Shown piece after piece: positions 1 to 12,700 of a stretch of DNA of 64,000 bases. The DNA comes from Paraphysoderma sedebokerense. Its lineage: Eukaryota > Blastocladiomycota > Physodermatomycetes > Physodermatales > Physodermataceae. Within the stretch, counting starts at the first letter, position 1; each line of letters starts with the position of its first letter. The DNA is taken from assembly GCA_025602915.1 (NCBI GenBank), contig JAHLJZ010000009.1, forward strand, positions 62,001 through 126,000. Direction: 5' to 3'. The position numbers and the translations under genes were made by a program. The notes beneath the pieces were generated by a model, which saw nothing but the letters and a program-made list of their open reading frames with translations, ran no database searches and had not been told where the DNA came from.

Positions 1-59
1 AGTGCATTCTTTATCTCCGCGAAAAGACGCGATAGTCTCACTGGAGAAGAAAACTGCGA

Positions 60-212
60 ATGACCGCTGCTATGGAAGTGGCTCACTCAAATGAAGTGGA
101 AGCCGGCAAGAGAGGTTATGAGACTAGATCACGGAGAGCTCGAGCTGCGAAGACTATGTATATATCTTTGAATGCTGATATTGAAGTCAATGAAAGTTGT
201 GCGATGGAATAG
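60..212 (+). CDS. Possible 3'-terminal exon of an upstream gene
   Basis: A short open frame runs to a TAG at 210-212 and encodes a basic stretch (ETRSRRARAAKTMYISLNAD). It starts with an ATG at 60, but it could equally be the last exon of a gene entering from the left edge. Other frames in the first 100 bases close quickly. I do not recognise the peptide and no domain is visible, so this is only a candidate for the end of a truncated gene. Confidence 0.2.
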   Translation: MTAAMEVAHSNEVEAGKRGYETRSRRARAAKTMYISLNADIEVNESCAME

Positions 213-678
213 TGGACGAGGGCAATGTGTGCTTTTCAGCAAATTCTTCGATCTTCGCGTTATTGTCGCCGGACGACCTTCTCGACTTCGCAAACATTCT
301 TCAATGGCCTCGTGTATTCAAGATTTCTAATACATTGCACAGTACATAACTTTATCCACCCATTTTGGATGTACACTCAGAGCACAGAAGCATATGGCAT
401 TCCGGAACCTAATGGATGGTCTCACAGATGAACGGTCGAGAATTCATACAAACGGACGCATTAACATCGATTGTATCGGAGATAGTTGAGACGAGTATAT
501 TAATTTATAATAAATCACAGTAATAGTATAACTCGAGAAGAATGCGTCTTCTATGCAGATCGTTGCTGAGAACAGGCATTCACATGTAAATCACGTGTAA
601 AATAAATGATTTATCTATTCCCTCGAAAACCACTCACCGTTCCTCCATCGCTCGCAGGAAATTCTCTCAAGGATACCG

Positions 679-1407
679 ATGAGTTCCACCTACGATGATG
701 TGGTCCGTGGAGGGCTCAAACTCAAGGGATCAAAACTGAATACTGTCAGTGATGGCAAAGTGAAGAAGTCAGTTTTCTTATCATGTACCCGCTCGGCAGG
801 TTTCTGTTAACAGTATCCTGCTTCTAGTGTTGAATAGACAACTCGGATGGATCACCGTCTCTAATTACAATCTTTCTTTATTTCACTTTCTTACATTTTC
901 ATGTACCGATTCATCTCAATAGGAAAAAGAAGAAATCGTCTTCCTCCACTGCCACCGACAAAAACAACTCTTCTGCTTCCTCGTCTTCTACATCACAATC
1001 CCAATCTCGTGTGGATTTAAACTCTTCCTCATCAGCAAAAAATCAAAAGCCTGTAGTTGTAGTGAGTAAAACAGCAGCCGAATTAAAGTTTGAAGAAATC
1101 CAAAGAAAACGGGTAAGGCTGTTACAGTTACTTTCATTCATCCCCCGCAATGTCCATTATCTCACCATTGCCCCCTTCTTCTTCCCTTTCACTCTTCCAT
1201 CGTATATCAGTTACGAGAGAAAATTAAAAAGCAGGCATCAAAAAGCCACAAAGAAAAAGTAGAAGAGTTCAACGAGTACCTTGATAAACTGAGCGAGCAT
1301 TATGATATTCCGAAGGTATGTCTAAACTTCAGTTCCACGGCCTAAATTTTACCAGTGGATAAGCTGACTAAAAATTCTCTTCTTTTTATCAGGTTGGGCC
1401 TGGTTAA
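679..1407 (+). CDS. FAM32A: FAM32A family protein
   Basis: Four exons (679-767, 923-1112, 1211-1315, 1393-1407) join in frame to a 132-residue protein. It starts with a conserved block (DVVRGGLKLKGSKL), has a Lys/Ser-rich middle, and ends in the family signature EKVEEFNEYLDKLSEHYDIP followed by KVGPG; the human protein ends similarly (HYDIPKVSWTK). FAM32A is a small nuclear protein that sits in the catalytic spliceosome and helps exon ligation. All three introns have GT-AG ends and the phases agree, which supports the start at 679. The last exon holds only four sense codons. Confidence 0.9.
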
Positions 1408-2399
1408 ATTTGTGGCTGTGATTGTAGTTTAAGTCTGAGGGAGTCAATGCAGTTTTGTGGATTTATGGTGCTATGTTAATCGATATATTCCGTATGAGTT
1501 CTGTACATATATATACTGGGCTGTAATGTAGCTGAAAGATTCCCTGATGAATTGGTTAATTATGCCATGTTCAATGACGCCACTCGTTTCCCAAATGAGC
1601 CCATCCATCTCGGAGCTTGCTAAGACGCCCTATATAATGTCGGTTGTTGTGTCTCCATAAACTGTTTAAAGAACAGCGTAATGCCCACGCTCCGGCATAA
1701 ATGGTATCTCCAAATCATAGCTCCCTAATATACTTCACATCTCCTCCGTCTTGCTGGAGATATGATTTTATCAATTCACTTGGTGATTCCCACTTGGCCA
1801 GGATGGTATCACATTAGGGTCACCACTGATGCAAAGTTGCTGTCGTTTCTTCATCCGATTTAGCCTTATCGACAGTATCGCCTTAGGGTAGAAATCAATA
1901 GATAATTTAGGTAGCTCTTTTGCAGATTATAGCGGATCACTGAAAGCGAATATTTGTTGAAAAAATGCCATTCAATTAACAATTAGATAGCATTCGCGTT
2001 GTATCGCAAAAGACTTCAATGTTTCCTGTTCTACTTAGTTGCATAATTCATCTTGAATTGCAACTATTTTTTGAGCTTACTTGAAAAAAAGTTTCAACTG
2101 GTTGAAATATATGTCTGAAAGTTTGTTTAAATACATCATCACCTTATCTCGATCTATTCATGAAAACATATAATATCTCAGTAGTCCTGTTATTTCCTAC
2201 AGCTCCCTTAAGAACTTGAAAATTAATCTATATTCGGCTGATATGTATTACACTTCATAAACAATAACCTGACCAGCTTCGGCATATCAAATTAAATTAC
2301 AGATGAATGTACCCTAGTACGCTCCTTTCAAACCCGTCTGCATCAAACCGTATTGTGAAAGCGTATATTCATGAGACTATAATAAAAGCAATATGAAGA
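1408..2399. other. Intergenic, no gene seen
   Basis: About 1 kb between FAM32A and the 3' end of the minus-strand receptor gene (copy A). It is AT-rich, all frames are short, and I see no RNA gene, repeat or recognisable motif. It should hold the 3' UTRs of both flanking genes, which converge here. Confidence 0.5.
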
Positions 2400-5300
2400 T
2401 TAAGAATACATCACCTCCTCAATTTTATTCTTCGGTTGTCGCCGAGATTTGGCTTTTCTCGCTACTCTCAAACGGATGTCATTGAACGCAACCCAGATTA
2501 CCGCTAAAATGAATCCAGCAATAATTGAAAGAATAATAACAATAAGGCCAGTTCGATAGTTCCCAATACGGAAATCGTCCATTCTAAAGGGTAAACCGAA
2601 TGATAACACCAGAACGCTACAGATCACGGATAACTTTTCAAGATTGTTAAGAGGGTTATGCACGTAAGGATTGTACATGTTGTATATCATGTAACTTCCA
2701 AGAAGAGATATAATGGTGAGAACAATTTGGAGGCCAGTGTATCTTTATAAAAGTGTAAAGCAATTAGACAATGTGGTTAGGTTGACACGAGGAAATATAA
2801 ATTACCGCGAGAAAAATATGCTAATGGTAACCATTATGAGCTTCTGAAGCAGCTGGATAATAATAAAGTGCTGGTACTCCGGTTTGAAATCACCGCCGCC
2901 GTACAGAATCTTTTGGGAAATGATTTTCCACTTGGCCCAAAACGGTGCTTGGAATTTCTTTTGGTAATAGAAAAAACACAGAATTCCAAAATACACTGGA
3001 ATGCCCATTACATAAAAGCTTTTAGGAATAAGTGTTAGAAATCATTCTACGATGCGATGGAATTAGTAGTAGTAGCTTACAATATTGATGTAATTCCAAA
3101 CGGCAGGTCTTGATACCACCAATCTGTGTAGCAAATTAAGGACAATTCATCATCTAAAAAGAAGTCAAATCAATATACTGAGAGCAATCTAGACGCATAG
3201 TATGTAACGAAACATACCTAAATATGCTTTCCCGTCATCCTCCAGAGTACAGTCAAAAAGTGACAGTGATATGGACACAAGGTGTACGTACAAAATAGAA
3301 AGAGAAGCATTAAATATTTTCATCAAGCCGAACCCAAATGTAGTACGTTCTTTTATGTATTTCTGCACAGATGCTGTAGACGTGCGGCGTGATCCCAACA
3401 GTTCTTTACCAATTTTGGCGACCGGTAGAATATACGTAATGAGAAATGTCACAGTCAAAAACAGAACTGGCAAAGCCAGTGCTATTCGCAATTTTTGACT
3501 GAAATTGAGATTCGATTGGATAATACATTCGGGCGAGACAATTTCGACATTGAAGTTGAGTATATTGAGGTGATCGATTGCGGAGATGAGTTCAGCTGGC
3601 CAGTCTAGCCGCATATTTCGCAATATCCAAATTGTTTGCAGGAAATTTATTAAAAGGTTCAGCAAGGCGAAGCTAAAAGCGTAAAATGCATATTAGTACC
3701 ATTGGAGTCACTGAAGAAAGAGGATGATCTCAGAAGCATTTTACCTCATCCTGTAAACTTTCATTTGCTGGAGATAGTGGAAGACGATGATTAGTCCACC
3801 AAAGGCCACAAACGCAACAATGCTTGGCACTACACTCATGAAACTGCACTCGCGGCACAGCGCTCCGAGGCGGTAGTAATTAGGCTGACATTCGGCGCAC
3901 CGAACCCCTCCGTACCCATTCGCGCAGATATTTTCGGCTGAACCAGGGCACGCATCCGTCTTTAAGTAAACATGTATGTCAGGGTCACCGATAACGACAG
4001 TCAGCAGTATTTCAATTCGATGAAGAGTTCGGAAAGGGATAACTCACAGGAAAGCACGGAAGAAAGGTATTATTGTCGTTAGTTCTCCACCAACCCTGCT
4101 GTGACACTGGAGCAATCTTTCCATCCGTACTTTATTTCGATCGTCGATTGTCAGAACAAGAAACATACTGTCCAACTTAAAAATTTGAAAAAACATTACC
4201 TGCATATTGCTCCTATAAATATGAAATCAATATTAACTTGAAGTCAATAACGTCAGCTCGAAAGCAGATAAATTACGGCAAACACACCTTGCGGACATGA
4301 TTTGCATATTTCTCCTGTGCCGTTGGAAAAGATGTTGTTAAAGAAACCTATTTGAATAACAATTAGATCGCATTAAGCTTTATCGTAAGAACGACAAATG
4401 TTTCCTCATGTACCTGGAGGACAAGTGAAGGTAAACTGGTAGGTGCAATTGTTGGATGTCGCTTTTGCATTATCAATTGCGTACATAGTAAAGTTTGAAT
4501 ACGGGTATCCGCCAGCAGACTTTTCCCCGTCGAATACGAGTTGCCTATCGTAAAATGAGCTCCCATCAACTAATTTTTGATTATTTGTGGTTTTTAGAAC
4601 ACCACGCAAGGGAGCCGAGACAAGGAAGAAAGTCAAATCATTGTCGTCAACATCGAAAATCTCCAGCTGAAACGTATGATTGCTGGAAGCACCAACGAGG
4701 AACCGGACGGGAAGTTCGATTTGTGGTTGTGAACAAGATAGAAAAGGTGGATCATTAACCGGAAGAACAGGGAACGAAACACGATGTGAGAACCATTTGT
4801 TATCTACTCCATCAGTGTACGTAATGTTGAACTGTTGGAGACTTGTGTCTGTTGAGGTATAGAAGTTTGGAGCTGGTATGTATATAACTTGATATGGCGG
4901 CCCTTTAACCTCCGAACCTTCACCTAGCAGCACTCTTGATCCTTTCTGAATATCCATGAAATATATCGAGCCGTCAATTTCTAAATTCGTTATTTTGACC
5001 GAGATTTTGTCCCCAATATCGATATCGAAAATATTGAATGTCAATAAAGCTTCATTGTCCTCGTAAACGATAAGATTTAAGCCGGATAAATTTAGAAGTG
5101 GAGGATCTAGAATCAATGTTAGCTGGCATCACAATTTCTCAAACGCAACAGTGGAATATACCATTGACTGCCCGAACATTGAATAATATAGTTCCATTCA
5201 CCGTGGAATTAATGTATCCATCATTAACCATGAAGTTAAACGAATCGTTCCCATGAATATCTTGAAACGGAGAATATTTGAATGTCGTATTTTGGGGAAA

Positions 5301-8300
5301 CGCAATTGGAATCGTCATGACCTGATCCCAAGTTCCCACATTTGCAGCCGAAAACGTAAATAATACGCCATTGGTCGGTAATGAAAACAGGATAACTGTT
5401 TGATCTATTTTTGGGCTATCTGGATCAACTATCTCTAATGTAAACGTCAGCTCGGCATCTTCGTCCATTTGGTAGGTGTGACTTTGTGGAACAGGGGGGT
5501 CGGGAATAGAGATTACGGTGATGTCCGCAACCACTGTGCTCGAACCTGAAAGAAAAACACATTAAACAATTTTGCATAAGCCAATGTAAGCGAAACGCTT
5601 AACGCTACCTGCATTTGATCTATCCCGCGCCGAGATATTAAATGAATCGTTTCCGTAAAAGTCTGGATTCGGAATGTACAAGACACGGTTCAACAGGTTT
5701 GTTACGGCAATTGAGCTCACGCTTGCGTCAATTAATGCTCCACGTGAACCATTACCGCTCAGCTGATATAGAGTTCCGTTTATCGGTGTGTTTACAATGT
5801 GGACTGTGACCACGTCGGCAGGATCCTGATCGCTGGCTTGTAATTCCAGTATTACTGCTTGATCTTCGTTTATTGTTATGTTTAAAGGAAATGTTGTGGG
5901 CGGAGTATTTGTCATTCCAGTCTTAAAAACTGAGTATTCAGAGTAGTCGTTAAACTGATTTCCAGTGATAATCATAACATCGAAGGTGGCAGTAGGAGGA
6001 AGATCTACTGTGGTGAATTGGCTTTGGAATAACAATCAAAAAGTTGCAAATTAGGGTGAAATGTAGCAGAGAGAATGAGATATCACTCACCAACGAATGT
6101 TTTGATGTGATATAAATGTTACATTAGGACAGGTATAGTTTTGCAAGGTGGCGGTATCCCGTAAATTCACAATAGCGGTGCCGTCAACCCACCAAAATTG
6201 GATCCCTCGATAATTATAGTCTGAAGCAAATGTTAGTACGTAGAAGCCGCAAGACACTGCGTGCGGATATACATGTACTTACAGGATTTCTAGAATTACT
6301 TGATGAAGGGCTTATACCCAGATCACTGGCTTTTCATATGAGATCACAACAGGTGCGGCATTTTGTCCGTTTACTGTCAAGGAAACAGGAATGTTTACAT
6401 TAAAACCTTCGGGCACGTTGCACTGCAAGTCTGTATCGTTCCAATGGATCCCGTTATTACATGATCCAAAGCTTCCAACGTTTATGGCGATGTTGGAGAA
6501 GACGCAGGGACTTGAATTACACGGGCCGAAATTCAAACCCCTTGGAAAAGAATGTTAGTCGTTCGGACTTCCCAAGCGCCAGAAAAGAAAAAACGCATTG
6601 TACTTGATGGTAATCGAGGCTCCTGTGGTAGAGATCACTTGCGGGCTTATTTCAAATATTTGGGGAGGCTCATACGATACATTAAAGTTTTCTGTGTTGT
6701 TCACCAGACCAATGACCGATAGGACGACCGGAACATTTTTGCCCGAACCTGTTTTTGGAATGATTAGAATGAAAATGCGAGTAAATATATGAAACAGACG
6801 TGATGTCACCTGCAGGAGTGCGACAAGTGATTACTGTGGCATTCATACGCCTGACATCAGCGCACAATGCTTTTCCAATAAAAATGAAGAGACTGCTTTC
6901 ATCGGTAGTGATATTAGCCGCAGTCAAGGAGATGTTATATCCAGCTAGAAATAGAGTTAAGATCATGCTAAAACGAAGATGACAATTTGACTAAAGGTTT
7001 GCTTACACGCCGGGCCTTCTCTTGGCTGAACGTCGAGAATAACGGGATTTCGAATGTATGTGTAGTTTTGAGCACTCACACTCGGTGAATGAGGAAGGTA
7101 ATGGAATTGAACAATAATTGCGAATGGCCCTTCAAGGAATGTGGTTACAAATAGTACAATAAATGAGACTGGGTGATACATACCTCCTGCACCAGGCGGA
7201 ATACTTGCCGACAAAACTGAACCCATCCATTTCACATTTTGACAAGGTTGCTGATCAAGTCGCACTATGGGGATACCAGAAGTAGCTGATGTTGGCACCG
7301 AAGAAAAAGTAATGTTAATTGTTTCCCCTGATGTCACATAGTTCTGTAATCTTGTGGCGACATTGCTAATATGGAAAAATTCAAACTGGGCCACAAATAC
7401 TCTAGTGACAGCGGATGCCTCGCGAGTCAAATTAGGATGACCATTTGTAAAACCGCTAATCAAAACGGTGTTTCCGTCGCCAGTCGGGAGGAATAACTTG
7501 GTGAACGTGTCTTGCTTAATAGTCGAAAACAAAAATTGCGCTTTCAATTCTAGTGTGGGAGAATATTTGAACACTGCAATATCATGCCCACCAATTCCGC
7601 CTTGTGGAGAACCCTCCTCCGTTAGTCCAATGATGATATCTCCGTTATTCGACTGTGCCATGTCATACGCTGCCAGCGGCCAAACGGCTGGGTCATAGAA
7701 CGCTGGGACAACCTCGTAAGAAACAGTATCATGCGTGGCGTTCTTTTTCTGTAGAAAGAGGTTAAATTCCATCTCAGTGTGGAGATAGTACGTAAATGCT
7801 CCATTCGAGGTGTCCGCTGTTGTTGGGTTGAATCCCAGATATATTGGAGGCCAACCCAATGTGTAATTACGAAATACCGTTAGATTAGACATCCAGTATT
7901 CTGTAACTGTGATGTCGCTTGTCCACACACAAATTATAGGAGACTGGTGACAAAAGAAGGTGATCGATAGAGCTTCTTGTGCAGGGCGGGCAATTCTCGC
8001 AATTGGATTCAGTGAATGCGACAATTTCGCAATAAAAAAGCCAGCTGACGGAGAGTTGCTATGATGGCAAATATAAACGCTATTTGCATCAAAGTCGATT
8101 TTTAGGTTCCTGTTATGGAAGATACCTTAATACATGTCCAAATAATACTTCAGGTTTAGGAGTCAGTTTATACACACGGATAAAAATCAGGGCTACTAAA
8201 ATATGCCCCAGTATTGTACGTATAAAACTGAAGGTTATTCTGGACGTTATTAGAATGATACCGCAATACATTTATCGCAGCAGATTCCCAGACGGTATAT

Positions 8301-8717
8301 TTACTAAGCGAGGCGTTAAATACATGTACCGTATCACATGATAAAATGGAAAACTTACACCATGTAAACTTGCGTATTGTACGGATTTATAGCGATTCTC
8401 ACGTCTACTGTGTCTCTGGTTTCTGGCCACGGGCCGTTTATCACTCCGTCATAATCCTGGTTGTCGACATATGATCCATACTCAATTCTTCCGGAAGCAC
8501 CATTAAGTTTGAAGAGATGCATGCCAAAGTACTGATCAAGTATGTAGACGTGAGTGGAATTCCCTGCAGCGTCCCAAACCATCGGTTGGAATTGGTCAAT
8601 TGGTGGAGGTAATGCGTAATCTTTCATATACCATGGACTAGTTGTAACGCGCTGATACGCATGCCGTGATAGCAACACAATAAGTATCCAAAGACAGGAC
8701 AGACTATTATGAGTCAT
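2400..8717 (-). CDS. Giant mosaic surface receptor-like protein, copy A
   Basis: Minus-strand gene of 19 exons, parallel to copy B. First exons: 8359-8717, 8178-8303, 7184-8109, 7007-7129, 6810-6944, 6604-6748, 6283-6540, 6091-6220; further exons run to the TAA at 2400. In order: signal peptide (LWILIVLLS core), a beta-propeller-like region, four IPT/TIG domains, four tandem-95/cadherin-like repeats (NITINEDQAV, DFYGNDSFN motifs), a Cys-rich GCC2/GCC3-like segment (CANGYGGVRCAECQP), then about nine membrane spans and a basic tail. Oddity: exons 7 and 8 are each one base shorter than in copy B (258 vs 259, 130 vs 131), so the frame is lost in IPT domain 4 unless splicing differs. A GTATAA donor at 6317 keeps exon 7 open, but exon 8 then meets a stop. 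It is either an early pseudogene or carries assembly errors. Ligand and function unknown. Confidence 0.8.
4200..4212 (-). other. 13-nt microexon of copy A
   Basis: A 13-base exon flanked by TATAG on its acceptor side and GTAATG on its donor side. It carries the last two bases of a Gly codon, Ala-Ile-Cys, and the first two bases of a Ser codon, linking the two halves of the Cys-rich segment. The paralogue has a microexon of the same length and phase at 11539-11551, which is strong evidence that it is real. Confidence 0.75.
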
Positions 8718-9791
8718 TTCGTTGGGCTGCAATGAGTTGAGGATACGGAATTTATATATTATTATGAAAGTTGATTGTAGTCGTCGGTTCTTGATGCAAA
8801 TTTGTGGAATTGGAATTTAAAACGGCCATTCTGCCTTTTTAACATGCATGTCAGGATCGGGGAAAATGATTGCATGTTTAAAGATCGATTCACTATCGCT
8901 TCTCAATTCTCGCGTCGGCCTCGGCCCTGGACCTCTCGCGTTCCCCAGACATTCTCCATACAGCTCCATACCTTCGTTGGCAATTGTCCAAGATCTAGAT
9001 CATCTAATACTATACTATACAAGCGGCTCGAAATAATTCTCGCTGTCGGGGAATCGCATAGTTCGGTCTAGCTCACTCTCGCTCTTAAGCTTCGTCATTG
9101 ACTCTTTCCTGGGTTCCTCCGGGCTCAGACCTCTACAGTCCATGACTTCATACTATCATATAACGGCAATGGAATCAACTAATTATCGGCCATAGGACTG
9201 CCATAGGCAGTTATTTGATACATTTGACAACGGCGAGAGGCAAAGTTATGAGAGAAGACACTGATAGACTTCAGCACTCCAGAGCACCCTTAGTCGATAG
9301 TTACCTGACGGCTTACTCGACCTAATATCCCCATGAATTTTTTTCTTCCAATTCATAATTATTGTCTGCATTTAATTCCAACACATCGTATGAATTTTGA
9401 TAACATAGTCAAATCTCGAGTTAAACCTTGGTATCAATACGTCGCCGATACATTACCAAGGCCATGTCAGCGATGCATAGCATTAGAGAGATTTCCTTAT
9501 ATAAAGAGAAAATCGCTTTTTTTCGGTTGTGGTGTCGGTACAGTGTCGGTACAGTGTCGGTACAGTGTCGGTACAGTGTCGGTACCATGGAATTTAATTT
9601 CGTATGCACATCTTGAGGTTTTCTTAGATGCTATTCCATTTCCGTTGATACGGTGCTGCCCTCAATCCACATAAAATTGTATGTATGTGACAGCCGAGCT
9701 TCAATGTGTCACTCTATATATAGCAATCTTATTAGATCTTATTGCAGCATTTAATATACTAAATCTCTTCCTAATCTTTATTGTTCGACAG
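8718..9791. other. Spacer between the two tandem receptor genes
   Basis: About 1.07 kb holding the promoter of copy A and the 3' UTR of copy B. Open frames here are short and show no family resemblance. The only structured feature is the minisatellite at 9532-9585. Confidence 0.5.
9532..9585. repeat. 11-bp minisatellite (GTGTCGGTACA, ~4.9 copies)
   Basis: Four perfect head-to-tail copies of GTGTCGGTACA and a fifth copy of ten bases. It lies in the spacer between the two tandem paralogues. The period of 11 is not a multiple of three, and the overlapping open frames are not convincing genes, so this looks like non-coding tandem repeat. Confidence 0.95.
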
Positions 9792-12700
9792 TCACCCAGT
9801 AGTCTTCCTTCTGACCAAAGATAACCTGATATCATTCAATATAACTCCGAATACAGCCAAAATGAACCCAAAAATGATTGAAAGAATGACAAAAACTAAG
9901 CCTGCACGGTAATGTCCAAGATTGAAGCCATCAGTTCTAAATGGCAGTCCGAAAGCCAAGACTAGTATGCTACATGTCATCGACATTTTCTCCAACGAAT
10001 TAAGTGTTTGGTGTACGTAGGGGTCGTACTTGCTGTATATCATTTGAATGGTCAGAAGAGATATAATTGTAAAAACAATTTGGAGTCCGATAAATCTTCG
10101 GGAATGGAGATGATTAGAAAAGTTCTTGAATTGTCCACAAAACCAAATGATATCTTACTGCGAGAAGAATATGCTGATGGCAACTATAGAGAGTTTTTGA
10201 AAAAGCTGCAATATAATGAAATATTGAAATTCTGGCTTGAAATCACCATCGCCATGCAGAATGCCGCGAGAAATGCGCTTCCACTTATCCCAGCTTCCTC
10301 CTCGGAATTTCGTCTGGTAGTATAGGAAACACAGTAATCCGAAATACAGAGGAATGCCGATAACGTAAATACTTGGATATTGAAATGATGGTTAAATAAT
10401 TTCTCGATTGAAAACAATAAATTACAATTGAACATACAGCATTGAAGCAATTCCAAAAGGCAGGTCTTGATACCACCAATCTGTGTAGCACACTAGCGAA
10501 ACTTCGTCGTCTGGGGAGAGGGCGAGTTAACTACGTTCAGAGACTACAAATATTTAAATCCTTAAACAAACCAAGATATGCTTTCCCATCTTCCTCGAAT
10601 GTGCAATCAAACAGCGAAAGTGATTTAGCCGCGAGGTGTACGTACAACACAGAAAGAGAAGCGTTAAACATCTTTATTAGACCCAAATCAAAGCTTTTGC
10701 GGGGTCGTAATTCCGGTTTGTCTGTAGATACTAAGAACCCCGCTGTATTGACTTGACGTCCTAATCCCAATAATTCTTTGAAAGTTTTAAGCAGTGTTAA
10801 AATGATTATAAAAACCAGGATAACTGACGACAGCAGCAGCGGCAACGCCAATATTATCCGCAATTTAAAACTGAAATTGAGAGGCGACTGAAGAATGCAC
10901 TCGGGTGAAACAAACTCAAGATTAAAGTTGAGGATGTTAAAGTAATCGATGACGGTCATTAGTTCAGGTGGCCAGTCAAGTCGCATTTTACGCAATATCC
11001 AAATTGTTTGAAGGAAGTTGATTAATATATTAATTAAAGCGAACCTAAAAACATGCAAGCCAAGCAGGTTATTTTAAAGTTGAACTACCGGATAACAAAA
11101 CTAAGAAGGTACGGCACCCATATCTATAGACCTTCATCTGCTGAAGAATCTGAAGGAGTAGAATCGTTCCCCCAAAGACAAAGAACGCAACAATGCTTGG
11201 CATAATACTCATCATGCGACACTCCCGACAGAGCGCTCCGAGACGGTAATATTTGGGTTGACATTCGGCGCATCTTATTCCTCCATATCCCTCCGCGCAG
11301 GTATTCTCAGCTGTGCCAGGACAGGCATCCATCTTCAAAGGAAACAATATTAGATCCTTTTTATCGCACCAACACTTGCCGACGGCAAGATAACTTACAG
11401 GATAGCAGGGTAGAAACGTGTTGTTGTTTTCGCTGCTCCTCCACCAACCATACTGCGGGCGAGGATATATTTTGCCGTCGTTGCTTTTCGTATACTGTTA
11501 GAGAATGATTGCATACGGGTGGATAAGCGAATAATTACCTGCAGATAGCACCTTGAAAGATCAAAATTTGGTTAAAATCCGCAATAAAAGGTAAAATCGC
11601 AAGATAAACACACCTTGCGGACATGGTTCGCACAGTTCTCCTCTGCCATTGGAGAATATATTATTGTAAAGTCCTATGTGACAGTGTAAATATCATGTAG
11701 CAAACGGTGAAGTCGAAAAAATTGATTATCGATATACCAAGGGGACAAATGAATGTAAAGAAGTAAGTGCAATTGTTGGACGTCGCATTTTCAGAATCGA
11801 TTGCGAATACGGTAAAATTAGAATATGGATACCCGCCACCCATTCGCTCGGCATCAAATATCAACTGGAAGTCGCGAAATAAGCTCCCAGTGTGTAGTCG
11901 TTGACCGTCTGAAGTTTTCAGAACCCCATGCAGCGGTTCGGAAGCTAATACAAGCGTTAGATTATGCATTTCAGGGTCCAATATCGATAAGCTAATTGAG
12001 TGATTTCGCGAAGCTCCAGTGGTGAAATTCGTTGGCAAAATGATCTCAGGTTGGAGGCACGGAATGTACGGTGGATCATTGACCGGGAGAACAGAAAATG
12101 AAACTTGGTACCACGATTCATTACTTTTACCATCTGTATAACTTATGTTGAAATATTCATTGTTGAAGCCAGGTCGACTGTAGTAGTCTCGGAACGGTAG
12201 GTAAAAAAGTTGATATGGCGGGCCTTTAATTTCCGAGCCTTCACCAAGTAGAACTTTAGCCCCTTTCTGAATATCCATGGAAGTCATCGTGCCATTGATT
12301 GCCAAATTGGTTATTTTCACTGTTAATTTGTCCCCAATATCACTATCGACTACGTCAAACGTAAATAAGGCTTCAGCGTCCTCGTAAACAGTAAGATTCA
12401 AATTTGATACGTTTAAGAACGGGGGGTCTGTGGACAATGTTAATTGATCGAACTTTCACAGTAAACATAGTAGCAACGACAGACCATTAACCGGACGGAT
12501 ATTGAACGTGATTGTTCCATTCGCTGTGGAGTTAAGATAACCATCATAAGCTATGAACTCAAATGAGTCTGTCCCATAAAAATTGGAAAATGGGGAGAAT
12601 TTAAATGTAGTGCTTTGAGGGTAGGCGATCGGAATTGCTGTAATCTGTTCCCGTACTGTGGCATTCGTGATATTTGGGGCAGAGAGAATCCCATTGGTCG

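Noticed and set aside
3271-3498. Plus-strand frame antisense to receptor copy A
   Set aside because: It mirrors exon 16 of copy A, whose protein is conserved with copy B; the antisense frame has no domain.
9333-9674. 113-codon plus-strand frame spanning the minisatellite
   Set aside because: The repeat part translates in a drifting register (period 11), the rest has no recognisable features, and both strands are open by chance across the repeat.
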